A stretch of 64,000 nt of DNA from Prosapia bicincta (lineage: Eukaryota > Arthropoda > Insecta > Hemiptera > Cercopidae), in contig JBAIZL010000007.1 of assembly GCA_036971475.1 (NCBI GenBank), forward strand, positions 34,011,002-34,075,001, given 5' to 3'. The stretch's first letter is position 1, and each line of letters begins with the position of its first letter. The notes beneath the pieces are model-generated. The model searched no databases and was not told the DNA's origin. It saw nothing but the letters and a program-made list of their open reading frames with translations. The translations under genes were made by a program, and so were the position numbers. Of this stretch, positions 1 to 14,149 are shown piece by piece.

Positions 1-1682
1 CGTCAACTGTCCTTCTGGCGGATTCTAATCCTGAAACACTTACACGATCCTCAGTCTCTAAAGAGAACCGTAGCTTCCTAAAGTATGCGGTTCCTGACAA
101 GAGATATCATTATAGGTGGGACCGAGAAATAAGCGAAAGATAGTAGCCGCCGAAGTAGGCCTACTGCTTCTAGACCAGTCCTTAATCACGACAGACTTTC
201 TCGATAATTCCCATAGTAATCCATCCTTAATAATAAGGGATATTTCGTACTCCCACGGCGGACTGTTTAAACAGGTTCGTTTTGTTCTCTCTCCAGGTCC
301 TCTCAAACTTTGTGTAATGAGCATTGTGACGTCAGCATTTCAACAATGGTTATTGTGAACCTGTTGCAGAAATTATGTTAAATAAAGATAAAGGCTTTTA
401 CCACGAGATTTATTGCTTTTAAAGAATATAAATTTTATTTTATTCTTTATAAATTTTTAAAATAAATATTTTACGTTTAATAGTAAATAGTTTTAGATTT
501 TACTCAAATAAATAAATATGCGGCCTACAACATTATATTCCTAGTTAGCAATCGGGTAAAAAATTTATATAACTTTTACAAATGTTGACCCATATTTAGT
601 AAAGGTTTTCCTTCTATCCGTAATACAAGGTCGTCTTTGCAATCAATTCATTATTTGCGTTTTTTATTTTAATTTACTACTTTGTACCTTGTTATAATTT
701 CCAATTGCCTGAATATTACAACATAAATATATTAAACCTTTGTTTTAAAAAAATCAACTAATTATAAGATTTTAACGCGCGTTTCGCTTAAATAATTCCC
801 ATCGTCAGCAAGTTACAACTGAACTGGAGAAACTAGCGCCCTCTAGTTTAGTCAACCTTTACTCCTCAACCCACCAACCTTTCCCGACTAATCAGGTTAC
901 TACCTTGAACTAGACCACGCCCACTAACAAACAAAAATATTTTGTATAACTTACTCAAAATTACAACTCAAAATTAATTAACTGTAACGGTTACGGACTG
1001 GTCAATAAAAATAGATAAACTGTAATTAAACCAAAATAAATACAATTTATTCCCCCATGCTCGGTCGTGCCGAGGAAAACAATGTAGGAATTGGGATTTC
1101 ATCTTTGTTCATTGAGAAACTAACTTCTGCTTTAGCTATTAGAAAACTTGTGTGGCTAAAGTATCTAGTTCTTTACTTTATGCCTAGTGTTCAAGACATG
1201 TTCAGATACACTGGATTTATCTGCGCTGTGTTCCGCAAACTGGGATACTATGTCAGTTACCTTATTATTGTAAATTACCGACTGTTTCAACAGGAGAAGT
1301 AGCCATCTTTAGAATTCTTTAGTTATTGTTTCTTTGATACCTTTGAGACGTTCCCCTACGCCTTCGATTCCGATAGGCTCGACTCTTCTCGTCCTCCCGC
1401 AGGTTTTATAGAGTTCTTTGCTTTTCATTTTTACATTTTTTCAACTAAAGCATCAACTAAGGATTTTTTCTCTTTCTCTTCTATCCTAATTGGTCCACGT
1501 TAGGATTTGCATCGGAAGTCGATCCTCATGCGTTCTTTGGACATCTCTTGACAGTTAAATTGATGGATACCGATATCGCCTACTATTGGATGTCTTGCTT
1601 TCATGTTAGTGATCCCCAAGGTTAGTTACTCTCTCGAATCTTGATTTAACTCCTGCACGTCATCAGTAGAACATTTCTGAAG
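1..1682. other. Upstream flank, no gene recognised
   Basis: Open frames here are all under about 90 codons, occur on both strands, and show no domain or splice context that I recognise. The first 350 bases are less AT-rich than what follows. Around 830-850 a GCGCCCTCTAG motif occurs. No function assigned. Confidence 0.4.
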
Positions 1683-2080
1683 TTGTTCGATGTAATCATC
1701 TTGAATTCACCGATTAAACTTTATTTAAAAAGTACTTAACTATTGAATACGTAATTGCTTACTTGCTAAAGCGTTTCAAAACATTCGTACCTTTTACGAA
1801 GCTAACCTCTACTGGCGGCATCGTGTTAGGTACAAAGCCTGTAACGGGATGGATTTATGACTGTTGAAGGGGTGGGTTATTTTGTTTGTAACGGAGAAGG
1901 CTGTTAGCTTCATTACATGACACACAACTCAAACAACCCACCCATAAATCCATCCCGTTACAGGCTTTGTACCAAACCGATGCCGCCAGTAGAAGGTTAG
2001 CTTCGTAAAAGTAACGAATGTTTTGAAACGCGTCAGCAAGTAAGCAATTACGTATTCACTTAGCTAAGTACTTTTTAAAT
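1683..2080. mobile_element. Foldback element, family A, copy 1
   Basis: Two arms of about 130 bp (1727-1857 and 1944-2076) are imperfect reverse complements. Both contain the CCTGTAACGGGATGGATTTA type sequence and its complement, joined by a short loop. A longer copy of the same family lies at 30442-31140. The outer sequence at 1683-1726 also recurs, inverted, beside that copy. There is no ORF, so it is a non-autonomous MITE-like element. The target duplication was not resolved. Confidence 0.75.
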
Positions 2081-3479
2081 ATAGTAGCACATTTCTGTTG
2101 TCTCTAGTTTTCTCGTATACTTCATCAGTTATTATTGGGCGTTGTAGAAGATTATGCCTTTGACAATTTTCTTATAAATTCTCGACATGAAGTCGCCGCT
2201 GATATACTTTTTGAACGGAGTAATGAAACTGATGAGAAACGTTTTGAATGGTGTTATGTATTTACTAAGAAACGTTTTGAATGTGTTGTGTATTAGTCTT
2301 GAAAAATATAAAATATAACTTATAATTTCACGTGCATTTACTTATTTAAACACGACTTATTTAAAAAATTATAATTCTTTAAATATTTCTTGTCCCCTGA
2401 CTTATGTCCCCTGTTATCTGACTCTAGTCCCCTGTCTCTTTACTAGCAAAAGAATTAGAAAAAAAACATAATTTCTAGTGTGGCTATTAGATGTGGTCCT
2501 AAATTTAAATTGAAACAAAACCATCTCCTTATTCTAACATAGGCAGTTGCTGAATTATAAGCTACGACATTGCTAAACGTTAAAATCTGTAACCGAATAT
2601 GAAGCAAACCTAAAACCACACTGAGGCCTAGATACTCAATGTTTTTTTCGAACTGGAAAAGGAGAAATTCAGAACTTGTATACAATAAAATCAGAAGTTA
2701 TGAAACATAATGTCATAACAGTGAACAGAACATGGTGAGTTGATAGAGAAAGTAAGGCGGTGTGATTGGTCGCCAAACGTTTGCAGGTGTTTTGTTTACG
2801 TTTGTGTCAGCTGAAGGATAACGCCAACAAAGCAGAAACATGTATTCCAAATAAGTTGTGATTTTGAAGCTGAACTGAATTTTTCTGACTTTTCTACGTT
2901 TGATTAAAAGAAGAGAAATATTGGAAGAAATGATATTTATAGAATTTACAGTAAAGGCAGAGTCTCTTGGTTTGATATTCCGACAGTAATAGCGCCTCAG
3001 AGCTAGCAAGAACTCAGAGATTTACTAAATTTGTTTAGTTAATTTCGAACTAACCACTCGATGCATGATAGTTTCTACTTAATATATAATACATGAACTG
3101 CCTTAATACAAAATATATTTCCAAAAAGTATCCCCCCAAAGATTTTCGACGATGTTTACTAGCACTAAAGCTGCCATATTCAAACAAGGCGCTAATATGC
3201 CTGAAGATGGTAACGAATGTTATAGAAACGTCGCTAAATTAATAAATGACAATGCTTGACTCGCAAAAAAGTCGTTTTATTTCTACAAAATTATAAACCT
3301 TCCTTTCCAAATAAAAATGTAACTTAGCCACAGTCTTTAACATTTAGAGAGTTAATCTTGTGTAATTACGACAAATAATGAGTCCTCTAGTTGTTACAAC
3401 ATCAGGTTAGATTAAATCTAGTGAGTATCTAACATGACATTTCACAACTTACTGCTCAGTTCCACTGAACCAGCGTTGG
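2081..3479. other. Non-coding, nothing recognised
   Basis: AT-rich sequence with short ORFs only. A small cluster of TCCCCTG words occurs at 2390-2435. I see no exon, RNA gene or mobile-element end that I can support. Confidence 0.35.
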
Positions 3480-3660
3480 TAGCGCTACGTATACTCTGTG
3501 CTAGCGCTGCCGGTCGCGTTGGCGACGCTCAACGCCGAGTTAATGCGGACTCACCATTGACAGGTTGACAGGCTGACGCGGCGCGGCTCGGCGGTATTAG
3601 CGCTCATATAACATAGCGCTTAGACAGAAGTGGCCTCACTGAGACCCCGCTTAGGCGGAC
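3480..3660. promoter_or_regulatory. CpG-rich block, candidate promoter or first exon
   Basis: This block is clearly richer in G, C and CpG than its AT-rich surroundings: several GCGC and CGCG words, GCGGCGCGGCTCGGCGG near 3580, then a CATATAACATA stretch near 3606. Exon 1 of the gene at 15545 is preceded by an apparent splice acceptor (AG at 15530-15531), so an untranslated first exon should lie upstream, and this block is one candidate location. It could equally serve a gene outside the window or be a transposon remnant. No donor site could be tied to it. Confidence 0.25.
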
Positions 3661-5100
3661 AAAATACTGGTCTGTGATTGGGCCACATGAGAGTAGGTTG
3701 AAAACTTTCTCGCTTCATTCAGCGTTATTACTCTTATAAATAAGAAAATTCCCACCCCTGATATAGATTTAGAAGAAAATATCAATGCTTTTTCTCTCAA
3801 GAACTGATTTAAACCGGCCAGAAATATTCTCAGAAAAATGCGCATAGAGAAACGTCTAAATGTATATAATATATATCCCGTGACCTTGTCTAATTTGACT
3901 TATTAGTTAATTATTACTTAGCGACATGTAGTCCTTGCTGTATAGAGAGGAGGGGTGCAAAATGGACGAAAAACTGGGAGCCCCATAGTAAACGTTTGCA
4001 CCTCTGGATGCCCCCGCAATGCCACAATTTCCAGGAGAGCATAAAGTCCTTCCAACAGTTCTCACTACATCTACCCTCCCTTATCTTTCACGAGAGTGTG
4101 TAACAGTAGACAGGTCTTGAAACCCCCGACAAAGTGTTGGTCTACGTGAATTTCTACGCATGAAACCACAACATCTCCCCCTATCCTTTACCATTGGGTT
4201 CGTCTCTAGTTATTCCTACCTACAGTAGAACCTCATAACAGACCCTATTTAAACGGATGTAGCTCATAACGGACTTTCTGAAAATAAATAAACAAAAGGT
4301 CACTGGTCTAAAATGTGCATCTGTTTGTTAAAACTACCTCGAGTGATACAGTGTAGGACCAGGTAACCGTGCACTTGGCTTTGCGTGTACTAACACTTCC
4401 GAAAACATGTTACATGTTGAGAGTGTTCGATACATCAACAACTTCTTCTTTCGATATGTCTACACATACGTCAAGAATGTTTGTTATATCATACCGAAGC
4501 TAATTTATCTAATATCGATCGTCCCATACAAGTCAATGTTTTAACGGCCTTTATCTTGTTTGTAGGAATGTATTTATACCGACCCTCTATCCTCCGTCTC
4601 GTCTACTGCGATCTCTCAAGGTCGAATGCACGGTTACGTGGTCTGCAATATACAATAAAACTGTAAATAGTGCAGACATATCAGTGATGTTTATAATGGT
4701 AATTTATCAATTGTGGACAACGGTTACTTGCACAAACTCTCCCCTACAAGCTTCCCTAAACACGGCCAGAAACGAGACTTGTGTTCCGAACAGCCTCAAA
4801 CCTCTTTCAACATCAATCTGAAGACCTCCAAGTTTAAGAAAAAAGAATATTTTACCACGGTCTTTGAATTTTTCGTTGTAATAGCAGTGTTATAAAATTT
4901 ACAACTCTCGTGTCCTGACGTAGGACATGAATATCTAACGCGATTGTTGTCTTCATAGTAGAAAGTAGTCATTAAAAATATTTTTAAAGAACGTTGAAGC
5001 AGGGGAATGTGTCACAGAAACCGTAACGAAGACAAGGTCGCGACTACTGAGTTTCCCGCATAGTAGTTTATATTAAAAAAATATATAAAAAAAGGTTAAA
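3661..5100. other. Non-coding, nothing recognised
   Basis: Only short ORFs. A CAGTAGAACCTC motif near 4230 resembles the outer end of pogo/Tigger-type repeats, but no matching right end was found. Confidence 0.3.
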
Positions 5101-5530
5101 TGCAATCCTACTCAGGTCAACAAAGAACAATTTTACTTTAGTTACTTCTTATTGAATAATTACAATTAATATAAATAAAGTAACATAACCGATGCGTTAA
5201 AACAGCTACTCTACCACATAACCTATAACATAAAATCAGCTGTTTTATGAAATCATATGTTATTTTAAGCCAAATGGGACGAAATAACTATATTGCATGC
5301 CTTGCCCATTTTGTGAAAAGTTTTTCTCCCATATAAAACTAAAATTATTATTAAATTTAATTAACGAATTAATATTTGAAAAAACGGTATTAACATGAAG
5401 TGTCGTCCGTTACAAGTTTTTACAAAAATGTATTTGAACCGAGTGAGTGAGTAAATAGTTTCTACTTAAGGACTTAAAATTTGAACAAGATATATACAAG
5501 GAGAGTGTGAACTCATAGTAGGAATTGTAT
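5101..5530 (+). repeat. Dispersed repeat family J, copy 1
   Basis: This stretch recurs in reverse orientation at 7820-8230, and in part at 17490-17790, 25355-25790 and 44960-45080. Shared landmarks are AATATAAATAAAGTAACA, AATCAGCTGTTT and GAAATCATATGTTATT. No coding capacity. The copy near 25.5 kb contains a tRNA-like stretch, so the family may be a SINE or a non-autonomous transposon. Confidence 0.6.
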
Positions 5531-6106
5531 AAATACAAAAGGAATAAACAAGCTTTCCATAAACAAGCATTCAGGAATTGCATCTGGCTACGCGTAACAG
5601 ACGCGCTTTAAAAAGCTGCAAAATGACTTTTCTTGAAGGTAAACAACTGTTATTTAGTATCTAATTGGCAGACTGTTACATTCGTCAAGGAAGCCTGCTA
5701 CTCAGGAAGTCTGCACGGTTACAGGTTACAGTTGAAACAGCCATTTTTAAATTTATTACTACCTTATTAATGATCGGCAAAACTTGATAGTTTGTGATTG
5801 TAATAATTTTTAAGGTTGCATACAATTAATTACTTTGGTATTAAATAAATATAAAAAAATAATAATGTGGTAATAAATTATATATATATATATATCATTA
5901 ATACCAAATAAAAATTTAATGTATGTCAAAGAACTATTTCGGAACAAGAGTGTACTTTTAATACAAGAACGTACATACAACTAACAATTTTATATATTTA
6001 ATAAGGGGTCAATTTATTTTTATAATAATTTTATTATTTAATTAATATTTTAAATATTATTTCATTAATTTTTTAATTATTATTTCTAAACACTTGTAAA
6101 TGATTA

Positions 6107-6335
6107 TAAACTTGCCTATAGTAGCACTTACTTATATTTGTTGAGGACGGCCGTTTTGGGTGATGTGTTCCATTGTCAACTGATACTTTAATTACAAGAG
6201 TTACTGTTTGAGTTTACAATGGAACACATCTCCTGAAACGGCCGTCCTCAACAAATATAAGTAAGTGCTACTATTGGCAAGTTTGTGAAATATTTACAAG
6301 TGTTTAGTGATAACTAGTAGCTCACGTGAAGATGG
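6107..6335. mobile_element. PLE-B relic, copy 1 (foldback of element ends)
   Basis: Inverted copies of a terminal segment containing TTGTTGAGGACGGCCG, CCATTGTCAACT and CTATAGTAGCACTTACTTATA face each other across a short centre. The same terminal sequence occurs at 27880-28075, at 36770-36830 with 37729-37775, and on both sides of the intron 14 minisatellite. At the third site it follows Penelope-like coding sequence, which is why it is called PLE-B here. Confidence 0.65.
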
Positions 6336-7111
6336 AATCAAAAAATGTTTATTATTTGTTTCATAAAGGAAGATCAGAGCAAAAATGAAATTTCCCTTCA
6401 GATAAGTGTATAAACTGTTGTAATTTAATCGATATGATTTTCATGAAACTAATGATAATATTAAAAAAACCTTAAATTTAAGAAATATTTACTAAAAATA
6501 GTTTTACATATTCTTAAAAATATAAATATAAATAACTAAGGCTACAAATTCAAAATGAAGTTAAAATGAAATGGTTTTATACCATCTACAATGATTGACC
6601 ACCCCTATAACGGCTACACCCCATAGGGGTTTATGTCCCTTCCAGGTAAGAAAACAATAAAATATTATAATAAACTTTATTTTATTTACATTTTTGTGTT
6701 GTTTTCGACAATCCCACCACTAAAGTCAGTGTTTATGTTTTTGGTCAAATTAAACATCTTAATTCACTTTAAGTTTCTTTAAAGATTTCAAGATTTATCG
6801 TAAATTTATTATAATTAAAAGAAATCAATTTATCTCTCATCAGACGCTCAGTGTCTCCATCGAAGCCTTAGTTCTTGACAGGGTTTTAACTCTTGATTTT
6901 AATGCAAGGCAGGTTTTATAATTTGACCTGACTCTCAGCTATAAAACATGTTCTGAAAAGGTAACCTTAAAGCCTTTCTAAATTCTAAGGATCAATCTCA
7001 TTATGGAATAGGGGTTATATCCTGGCTCAAGTAAATTTTAGAGCTTTTTGGAATTATTTCTACTAGCTCACACTCTACTTATAAATAAATAAATGAAAAA
7101 ACAAATTTATA
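6336..7111. other. Non-coding, nothing recognised
   Basis: AT-rich, no ORF of note, no repeat match seen elsewhere in the window. Confidence 0.3.
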
Positions 7112-7395
7112 TACTAAATATGGTGATATGTTTTCTTGCAATATAGTTAATAAATTTAAAATATTTCAAAAACAAGAATACTTTTATTGCATATATTATT
7201 CAAAGCTTTTCGCCGATAAAATAGTACCAGCATCGTCAGAAATATAATTATCTAATACAAATCTATTTTCATTTGATATTTATTATTTGTATTAGATAAT
7301 TATTTTCCTGACGATGCTGGTACTATTTTATCGGCGAAAAGCTTTGAAAAAACATATTCATTAAAAGTATTCTTGTTTTTGAAATATTTTAAATT

Positions 7396-7400
<5 letters not shown>
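7112..7400. mobile_element. Foldback element, family C, copy 1
   Basis: A near-perfect palindrome: the arm 7148-7274 is the reverse complement of about 7280-7400. Both arms contain the CAAAGCTTTTCGCCGATAAA type sequence or its complement. It abuts a (TA)n run on the right. A second copy with the same AAGCTTTTCG core and the same left extension (ATATGTTTTCTTG) is at 63072-63303, also abutting (TA)n. No ORF. Confidence 0.75.

Positions 7401-7457
<57 letters not shown>
7398..7457. repeat. (TA)n microsatellite
   Basis: About 60 bases of TA dinucleotides lying between foldback elements C copy 1 and D. Confidence 0.95.
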
Positions 7458-7459
<2 letters not shown>

Positions 7460-7490
7460 TGATACGTATTCCTTCATGGATGGAAAAATA

Positions 7491-7752
7491 TGATGAATTG
7501 TTACTATCTGGAGTACATCCGTTCATTCTGCAGTCCATAAATTCGCAGTTCCGACGTTTCGCTAGAATCTCATCCAGCATTGACGAGGTGAACCCAACAA
7601 CAGTAGAAGAGCGAGAGCCCTTCTACTCCCTCTTCTACTGTTGTTGGGTTCACCTCGTCAATGCTGGATGAGATTCTAGCGAAACGTCGGAACTGCGAAT
7701 TTGTGGACTGCAGAATGAACGGATGTACTCCAGATAATAACTATTCATCATA
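7491..7752. mobile_element. Foldback element, family D
   Basis: Two arms of about 120 bp (7491-7611 and 7630-7752) form a nearly perfect inverted repeat around an 18 bp centre. Arms include GACGTTTCGCTAGAATCTC and its complement. (TA)n tracts lie on both sides. No ORF survives on either strand beyond shadow frames of the palindrome. Confidence 0.75.
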
Positions 7753-7819
7753 TATATATATATATTAAAAACAACATAAGGTTATTTAAATACAAGAATA
7801 TATATATATATATATATAT

Positions 7820-8230
7820 CTTGTTTAAAGTTTCAATCGTTAATGTTATTTACTTTTAATTTACTTTATTTACTCTTTATTCATCCACCTAAGTTCACAT
7901 ACATTTATTTTAAACTTATATTGGATGACACTTGTTATACAGTTTTAAAAAATATTAATTTATTAATTAAATTTAATAAATTAATTTTAGTTTTATATGG
8001 GAGGAAAACTTTTCACAAATGAGACAAGGTATGCAATATAGTTATTTCGTCCCATTTGACTTAAAATAAGTGATAACATATGATTTCATGAAACATCTGA
8101 TTTTATGTTATAGGTTATATAATAGAACAGATGTTTTAACGCACAGGTTATGTTACTTTATTTATATTAATTGTAATTTTTAATAAAAAGGAACTAAAGT
8201 ATTTTTTGTTATGACCTAAGTAGGAATTGT
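7820..8230 (-). repeat. Dispersed repeat family J, copy 2, inverted
   Basis: Reverse-complement match to 5101-5530: it contains ACTTTATTTATATTAATTGTA, AAATCAGATG/AACATATGATTTC-type words and a TTTATATGGGAGGAAAACTTTTC counterpart. Together with copy 1 it makes a large inverted pair about 2.3 kb apart that brackets elements PLE-B copy 1, C and D. Confidence 0.6.
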
Positions 8231-8929
8231 CTTTAACACTTTTATTTATACAACTTGTTTCTACATACGACGACTTTAACATCGAGTCTAATTTCCCGCT
8301 TTAGCATTTATATCTACAAAGAAAGTCTTAAATGCCTTTTCCGATTTTTGGATCATAATATTTCAAAATAAACCCGACCTTATTCTCGCCTTTTGACGCG
8401 TTAACATCTGTAAATAGGTGCACCAAAACACACTAACAAGCAGTTCAGTAACCTCAGAAAACCTTTTAAAATAGTTCTTTATTTTCCTTATTAATTATGC
8501 AACCACGTGAAGTTGAAACTGATTTAGTGAAAGTAATAAGCAAAGGGTGGACATGAATCAGCCGTCCTCAATGCGTCTGTGGCTTAAAGATAGTAGAAAG
8601 TCTTGATGACATTTATAGCTTGTTTCTGAAAAAAATCAGCAATACAATCCATTTTACTTTCAGGTAGGTAATTTACATAGCTGCTAGAATTATGTCATGT
8701 GACGTCACCATAGGTTAAATGTTGCATCTTCAAGGTTGCTGTGATTCCTCATTTAAATTACGTAAAGAATAGGCCTACAAGTGTAATTTTTTTAAAACAT
8801 AATAAATATTCGTTTATGGCATGACTCATAAAGATTGACGAATCTTAAACGATTGCATTAAAATTATTAGCAACTTGTAATTTGGGTCGAATTGATATTC
8901 CACAATATCACAATAATAAATATTATTTA
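8231..8929. other. Non-coding, nothing recognised
   Basis: AT-rich spacer between repeat J copy 2 and the 220 bp satellite. No gene or RNA feature seen. Confidence 0.3.
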
Positions 8930-11900
8930 ATCAACAATCAAACCCTTTACCATAAAAATATGTTTATCATTTCTTACCTTAATTTGTTGAATCTTAGGAT
9001 GCTAATGCAATGTTCAATGTTATCCCCTGAAACAATACAATTCAAACATATAAATAAATAATATTTTAGAAAGTTTTATTTCTAGTATTATGAACAATAC
9101 GTTTAGAATTGCAATAGGCAATACTTTTAAGAAACTAAAAGAATACAAATATTATTTACTCAATCATCAAGCTTTTACCAAGAAATATATATATATATCG
9201 CTCATTACCTTCTATTGTTAAATCTTTTGATGCTAATGCATTGGTGTCATTAATATTTAAACTAATATTTAAATTGTTTTATTTTTGTATATATTGAGAT
9301 TCTAAACCAAAAGGTTTTCAATCACAGAATATGGTATTTGCCAGAGTCTTAAAGATTACAAACATTTACTCAATAATCAATCCTTTCATCATCTTATAAT
9401 ATTTTTTTACTTGCTAACTTCCATTGTTGAATATATGATGCTAATCCATTGTTGTCATCTGAAACAATACAATTGAAACATTTAAATAAATGATAAATTT
9501 TACAATTTATATATATATTGGTATTCTGAACAAAAGGTTTTTAATCACGGTATGTGGTATTTGCCAGAGTCTTGAAGATTACAAACATTTACTCAATGAT
9601 CAATTCTTTCATCAAGTAATATTATTTATTACTTGCTAACTTCCATTGTTGAATATTTGACGCTAATCCATTGTTGCCAACTGAAACAATACAATTGAAA
9701 CATGTAAATATATCAAATATTTTAATTTTTGTATATTTATTATTCTGAACAAAAGGTTTTCAATCACAGTATATGGTATTTGCCAGAGTCTTAAAGATTA
9801 CAAATATTTACTCAATAATAAATTGTTTCATAAACTAATATTATTTATCACTTGTTAATTTCCATTGTTGAATCTTTTGATGCATATGCATTGTTGTCAC
9901 TTGAAACAATACAATTGAAACATATTAATATTTAAAATATTTTAATTTATGTATATATTGGGTTTGTGAACAAAAGGAAATCAATGATAGTATATGGTAT
10001 TTGTCAGAGTCTTAAAGATTACAGATATTTACTCAATAATCAATTCTTTCATCAAGTAATATTATTTATTACTCATTACCTTCCATTGTTGAATATCTGA
10101 TGCTAATCCATTGTTGTCACCTGAAACAATACAATTGAAGCATATTAATATATAAAATATTTTAATTTTTATACATATTTTTATTCTGAACAAAAGGTTT
10201 TCAATCACAGTATATGGTATTTGCCAGAGTCTTAAAGATTACAAATATTTACTCAATAATAAATTGTTTCATAAACTAATATTATTTATCACTTGTTAAT
10301 TTCCATTGTTGAATCTTTTGATGCATATGCATTGTTGTCACTTGAAACAATACAATTGAAACATATTAATATTTAAAATATTTTAATTTATGTATATATT
10401 GGGTTTGTGAACAAAAGGAAATCAATGATAGTATATGGTATTTGTCAGAGTCTTAAAGATTACAGATATTTACTCAATAATCAATTCTTTCATCAAGTAA
10501 TATTATTTATTACTCATTACCTTCCATTGTTGAATATCTGATGCTAATCCATTGTTGTCACCTGAAACAATACAATTGAAGCATATTAATATATAAAATA
10601 TTTTAATTTTTATACATATTTTTATTCTGAACAAAAGGTTTTCAATCACAGTATATGGTATTTGCCAGAGTCTTAAAGATTACAAACATTTACTCAATAA
10701 TCAATCCTTTCATCATCTTATAATATTTTTTACTTGCTAACTTCCATTGTTGAATATATGAGGCTAATCCATTGTTGTCATCTGAAACAATACAATTGAA
10801 ATATGTAAATATATTAAATATTTTAAATTTAGTATATATTGGTATTCTGAATAAAAGGTTTTTAATCACAGTATATGGTATTTGCCAAAGTCTGAAAGAT
10901 TACAAAAATTTACTCAATAATCAATTCTTTCATCAACTAATATTATTTATCACTCGTTACCTTCCATTGTTGAATATCTGATGCTAATCCATTGTTGTCA
11001 CCTGAAACAATACAATTGAAACATATTAATATTTAAAATATTTCAATTAATGTACATATTGGTATTCTGAACAAAAGGTTTTTAATCACAGTATATGGTA
11101 TTTGCCAAAGTCTGAAAGATTACAAAAATTTACTCAATAATCAATTCTTTCATCAACTAATATTATTTATCACTCGTTACCTTCCATTGTTGAATATTTG
11201 ATGCTAATCCATTGTTGTCACCTGAAACAATACAATTGAAACATATTAATATTTAAAATATTTCAATTAATGTACATATTGGTATTCTGAACAAAAGGTT
11301 TTCAATCACAGTATATGGTATTTGCCAGAGTAATAAAAATTACAAATATTTACTCAATAATCAATCCTTTCATCATCTTATAATATTTTTTACTTGCTAA
11401 CTTCCATTGTTGAATATATGAGGCTAATCCATTGTTGTCATCTGAAACAATACAATTGAAATATGTAAATATATTAAATATTTTAAATTTAGTATATATT
11501 GGTATTCTGAATAAAAGGTTTTTAATCACAGTATATGGTATTTGCCAAAGTCTGAAAGATTACAAAAATTTACTCAATAATCAATTCTTTCATCAACTAA
11601 TATTATTTATCACTCGTTACCTTCCATTGTTGAATATCTGATGCTAATCCATTGTTGTCACCTGAAACAATACAATTGAAACATATTAATATTTAAAATA
11701 TTTCAATTAATGTACATATTGGTATTCTGAACAAAAGGTTTATAATCACAGTATATGGTATTTGCCAAAGTCTGAAAGATTACAAAAATTTACTCAATAA
11801 TCAATTCTTTCATCAACTAATATTATTTATCACTCGTTACCTTCCATTGTTGAATATTTGATGCTAATCCATTGTTGTCACCTGAAACAATACAATTGAA

Positions 11901-14094
11901 ACATATTAATATTTAAAATATTTCAATTAATGTACATATTGGTATTCTGAACAAAAGGTTTTCAATCACAGTATATGGTATTTGCCAGAGTAATAAAAAT
12001 TACAAATATTTACTCAATAATCCATTCTTTCATCAAGTAATATTATTTATAACTTGCTAACTTCCATTGTTGAATCATCTGATGCTAATGCATTGTTGTC
12101 ACCTGAAACAATACAATTGAAACATGTAAATATATAAAATATCTATTTTTTTTGTACATATTGGTATTCTGAACAAAAGTTTTTCAATCACAGTATATGG
12201 TATTTGCCACTCTTAAAGATTACAACGATTTTCTCAATAATCAAACCTTTTACCAAGAAATATTTGTGTCACTTGCTAACTTCCATTGGTGAATATCTGA
12301 TGCTAATGCATTGTTGTCACCTGAAACAATACAATTGAAACATGTAAATATATAAAATATCTATTTTTTTGTATATATTGGTATTCTGAACAAAATGTTT
12401 TCAATCACAGTATATGGTATTTGCCAGAGTAATAAAAATTACAAATATTTACTCAATAATCCATTCGTTCATCAAGTAATATTATTTATAACTTGCTAAC
12501 TTCCATTGTTGAATCATCTGATGCTAATGCATTGTTGTCACCTGAAACAATACAATTGAAACATGTAAATATATAAAATATCTATTTTTTTGTATATATT
12601 GGTATTCTGAACAAAATGTTTTCAATCACAGTATATGGTATTTGCCAGAGTAATAAAAATTACAAATATTTACTCAATAATCCATTCGTTCATCAAGTAA
12701 TATTATTTATAACTTGCTAACTTCCATTGTTGAATCATCTGATGCTAATGCATTGTTGTCACCTGAAACAATACAATTGAAACATGTAAATATATAAAAT
12801 ATCTATTTTTTTGTATATATTGGTATTCTGAACAAAATGTTTTCAATCACAGTATATGGTATTTGCCAGAGTAATAAAAATTACAAATATTTACTCAATA
12901 ATCCATTCGTTCATCAAGTAATATTATTTATAACTTGCTAACTTCCATTGGTGAATATCTGATGCTAATGCATTGTTGTCACCTGAAACAATACAATTGA
13001 AACATGTAAATATATAAAATATCTATTTTTTTGTATATATTGGTATTCTGAACAAAATGTTTTCAATCACAGTATATGGTATTTGCCAGAGTAATAAAAA
13101 TTACAAATATTTACTCAATAATCCATTCGTTCATCAAGTAATATTATTTATAACTTGCTAACTTCCATTGTTGAATCATCTGATGCTAATGCATTGTTGT
13201 CACCTGAAACAATACAATTGAAACATGTAAATATATAAAATATCTATTTTTTTGTATATATTGGTATTCTGAACAAAATGTTTTCAATCACAGTATATGG
13301 TATTTGCCAGAGTAATAAAAATTACAAATATTTACTCAATAATCCATTCGTTCATCAAGTAATATTATTTATAACTTGCTAACTTCCATTGTTGTGTCTT
13401 CTGATGCCAATGCATTGTTGTCACCTGAAACAATATAAATGACACATGTAAATATATCAAATATTTTCATTTCTGTATATATTGCTATTCTGAACAAAAG
13501 GTTTTCAATCACAGTATATGGTATTTGTCAGAGTCTCTAAAATTACCAATACTACTCAATTATCAATCATTTCATCAAGCAATATTATTATCACTTGCTA
13601 AATTCCATTGTTGAATATCTGACGCTAATCCATTGTTGTCACCTGAAACAATACAATTGAAACATGTAAATGTAACAAATATTTCAATTTTTGTGTATAT
13701 TGGTATTCTGAACAAAAGGTTTTCAATCACAGTATATGGTATTTGCCAGAGTCTTAAAGATTACAAATATTTACTCAAAAATCAATTCTTTCATCAAGAA
13801 GATTTATCACTTGCTAACTTCCATTGTTGCCGCCTGAAACAATACAATTGAAACATGTAAATGTAACAAATATTTTAATTTTTGTATATTTGGTATTCTG
13901 AACAAAATTTTTTCATTCACACTGTATGGTATTTGCCGGAGTCTCAAAGATTACAGATATTTACTCAATAATCAAACCGTTCATCAAGTAATATTATTTA
14001 TCACTTGGTAACTTCCATTGTTGAATCTTCTGATGCTAATCCATTGTTGTCACCTGAAACAATACAATTAAAACATGTAAATATAACAAATATT

Positions 14095-14149
<55 letters not shown>

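Noticed and set aside
116..358. Overlapping frames on both strands at the left edge
   Set aside because: Short, antisense to each other, no recognisable similarity and no splice signals.
830..850. CTCF-like site (GCGCCCTCTAG)
   Set aside because: A single short match in a region with no other regulatory evidence; expected by chance in a window this size.
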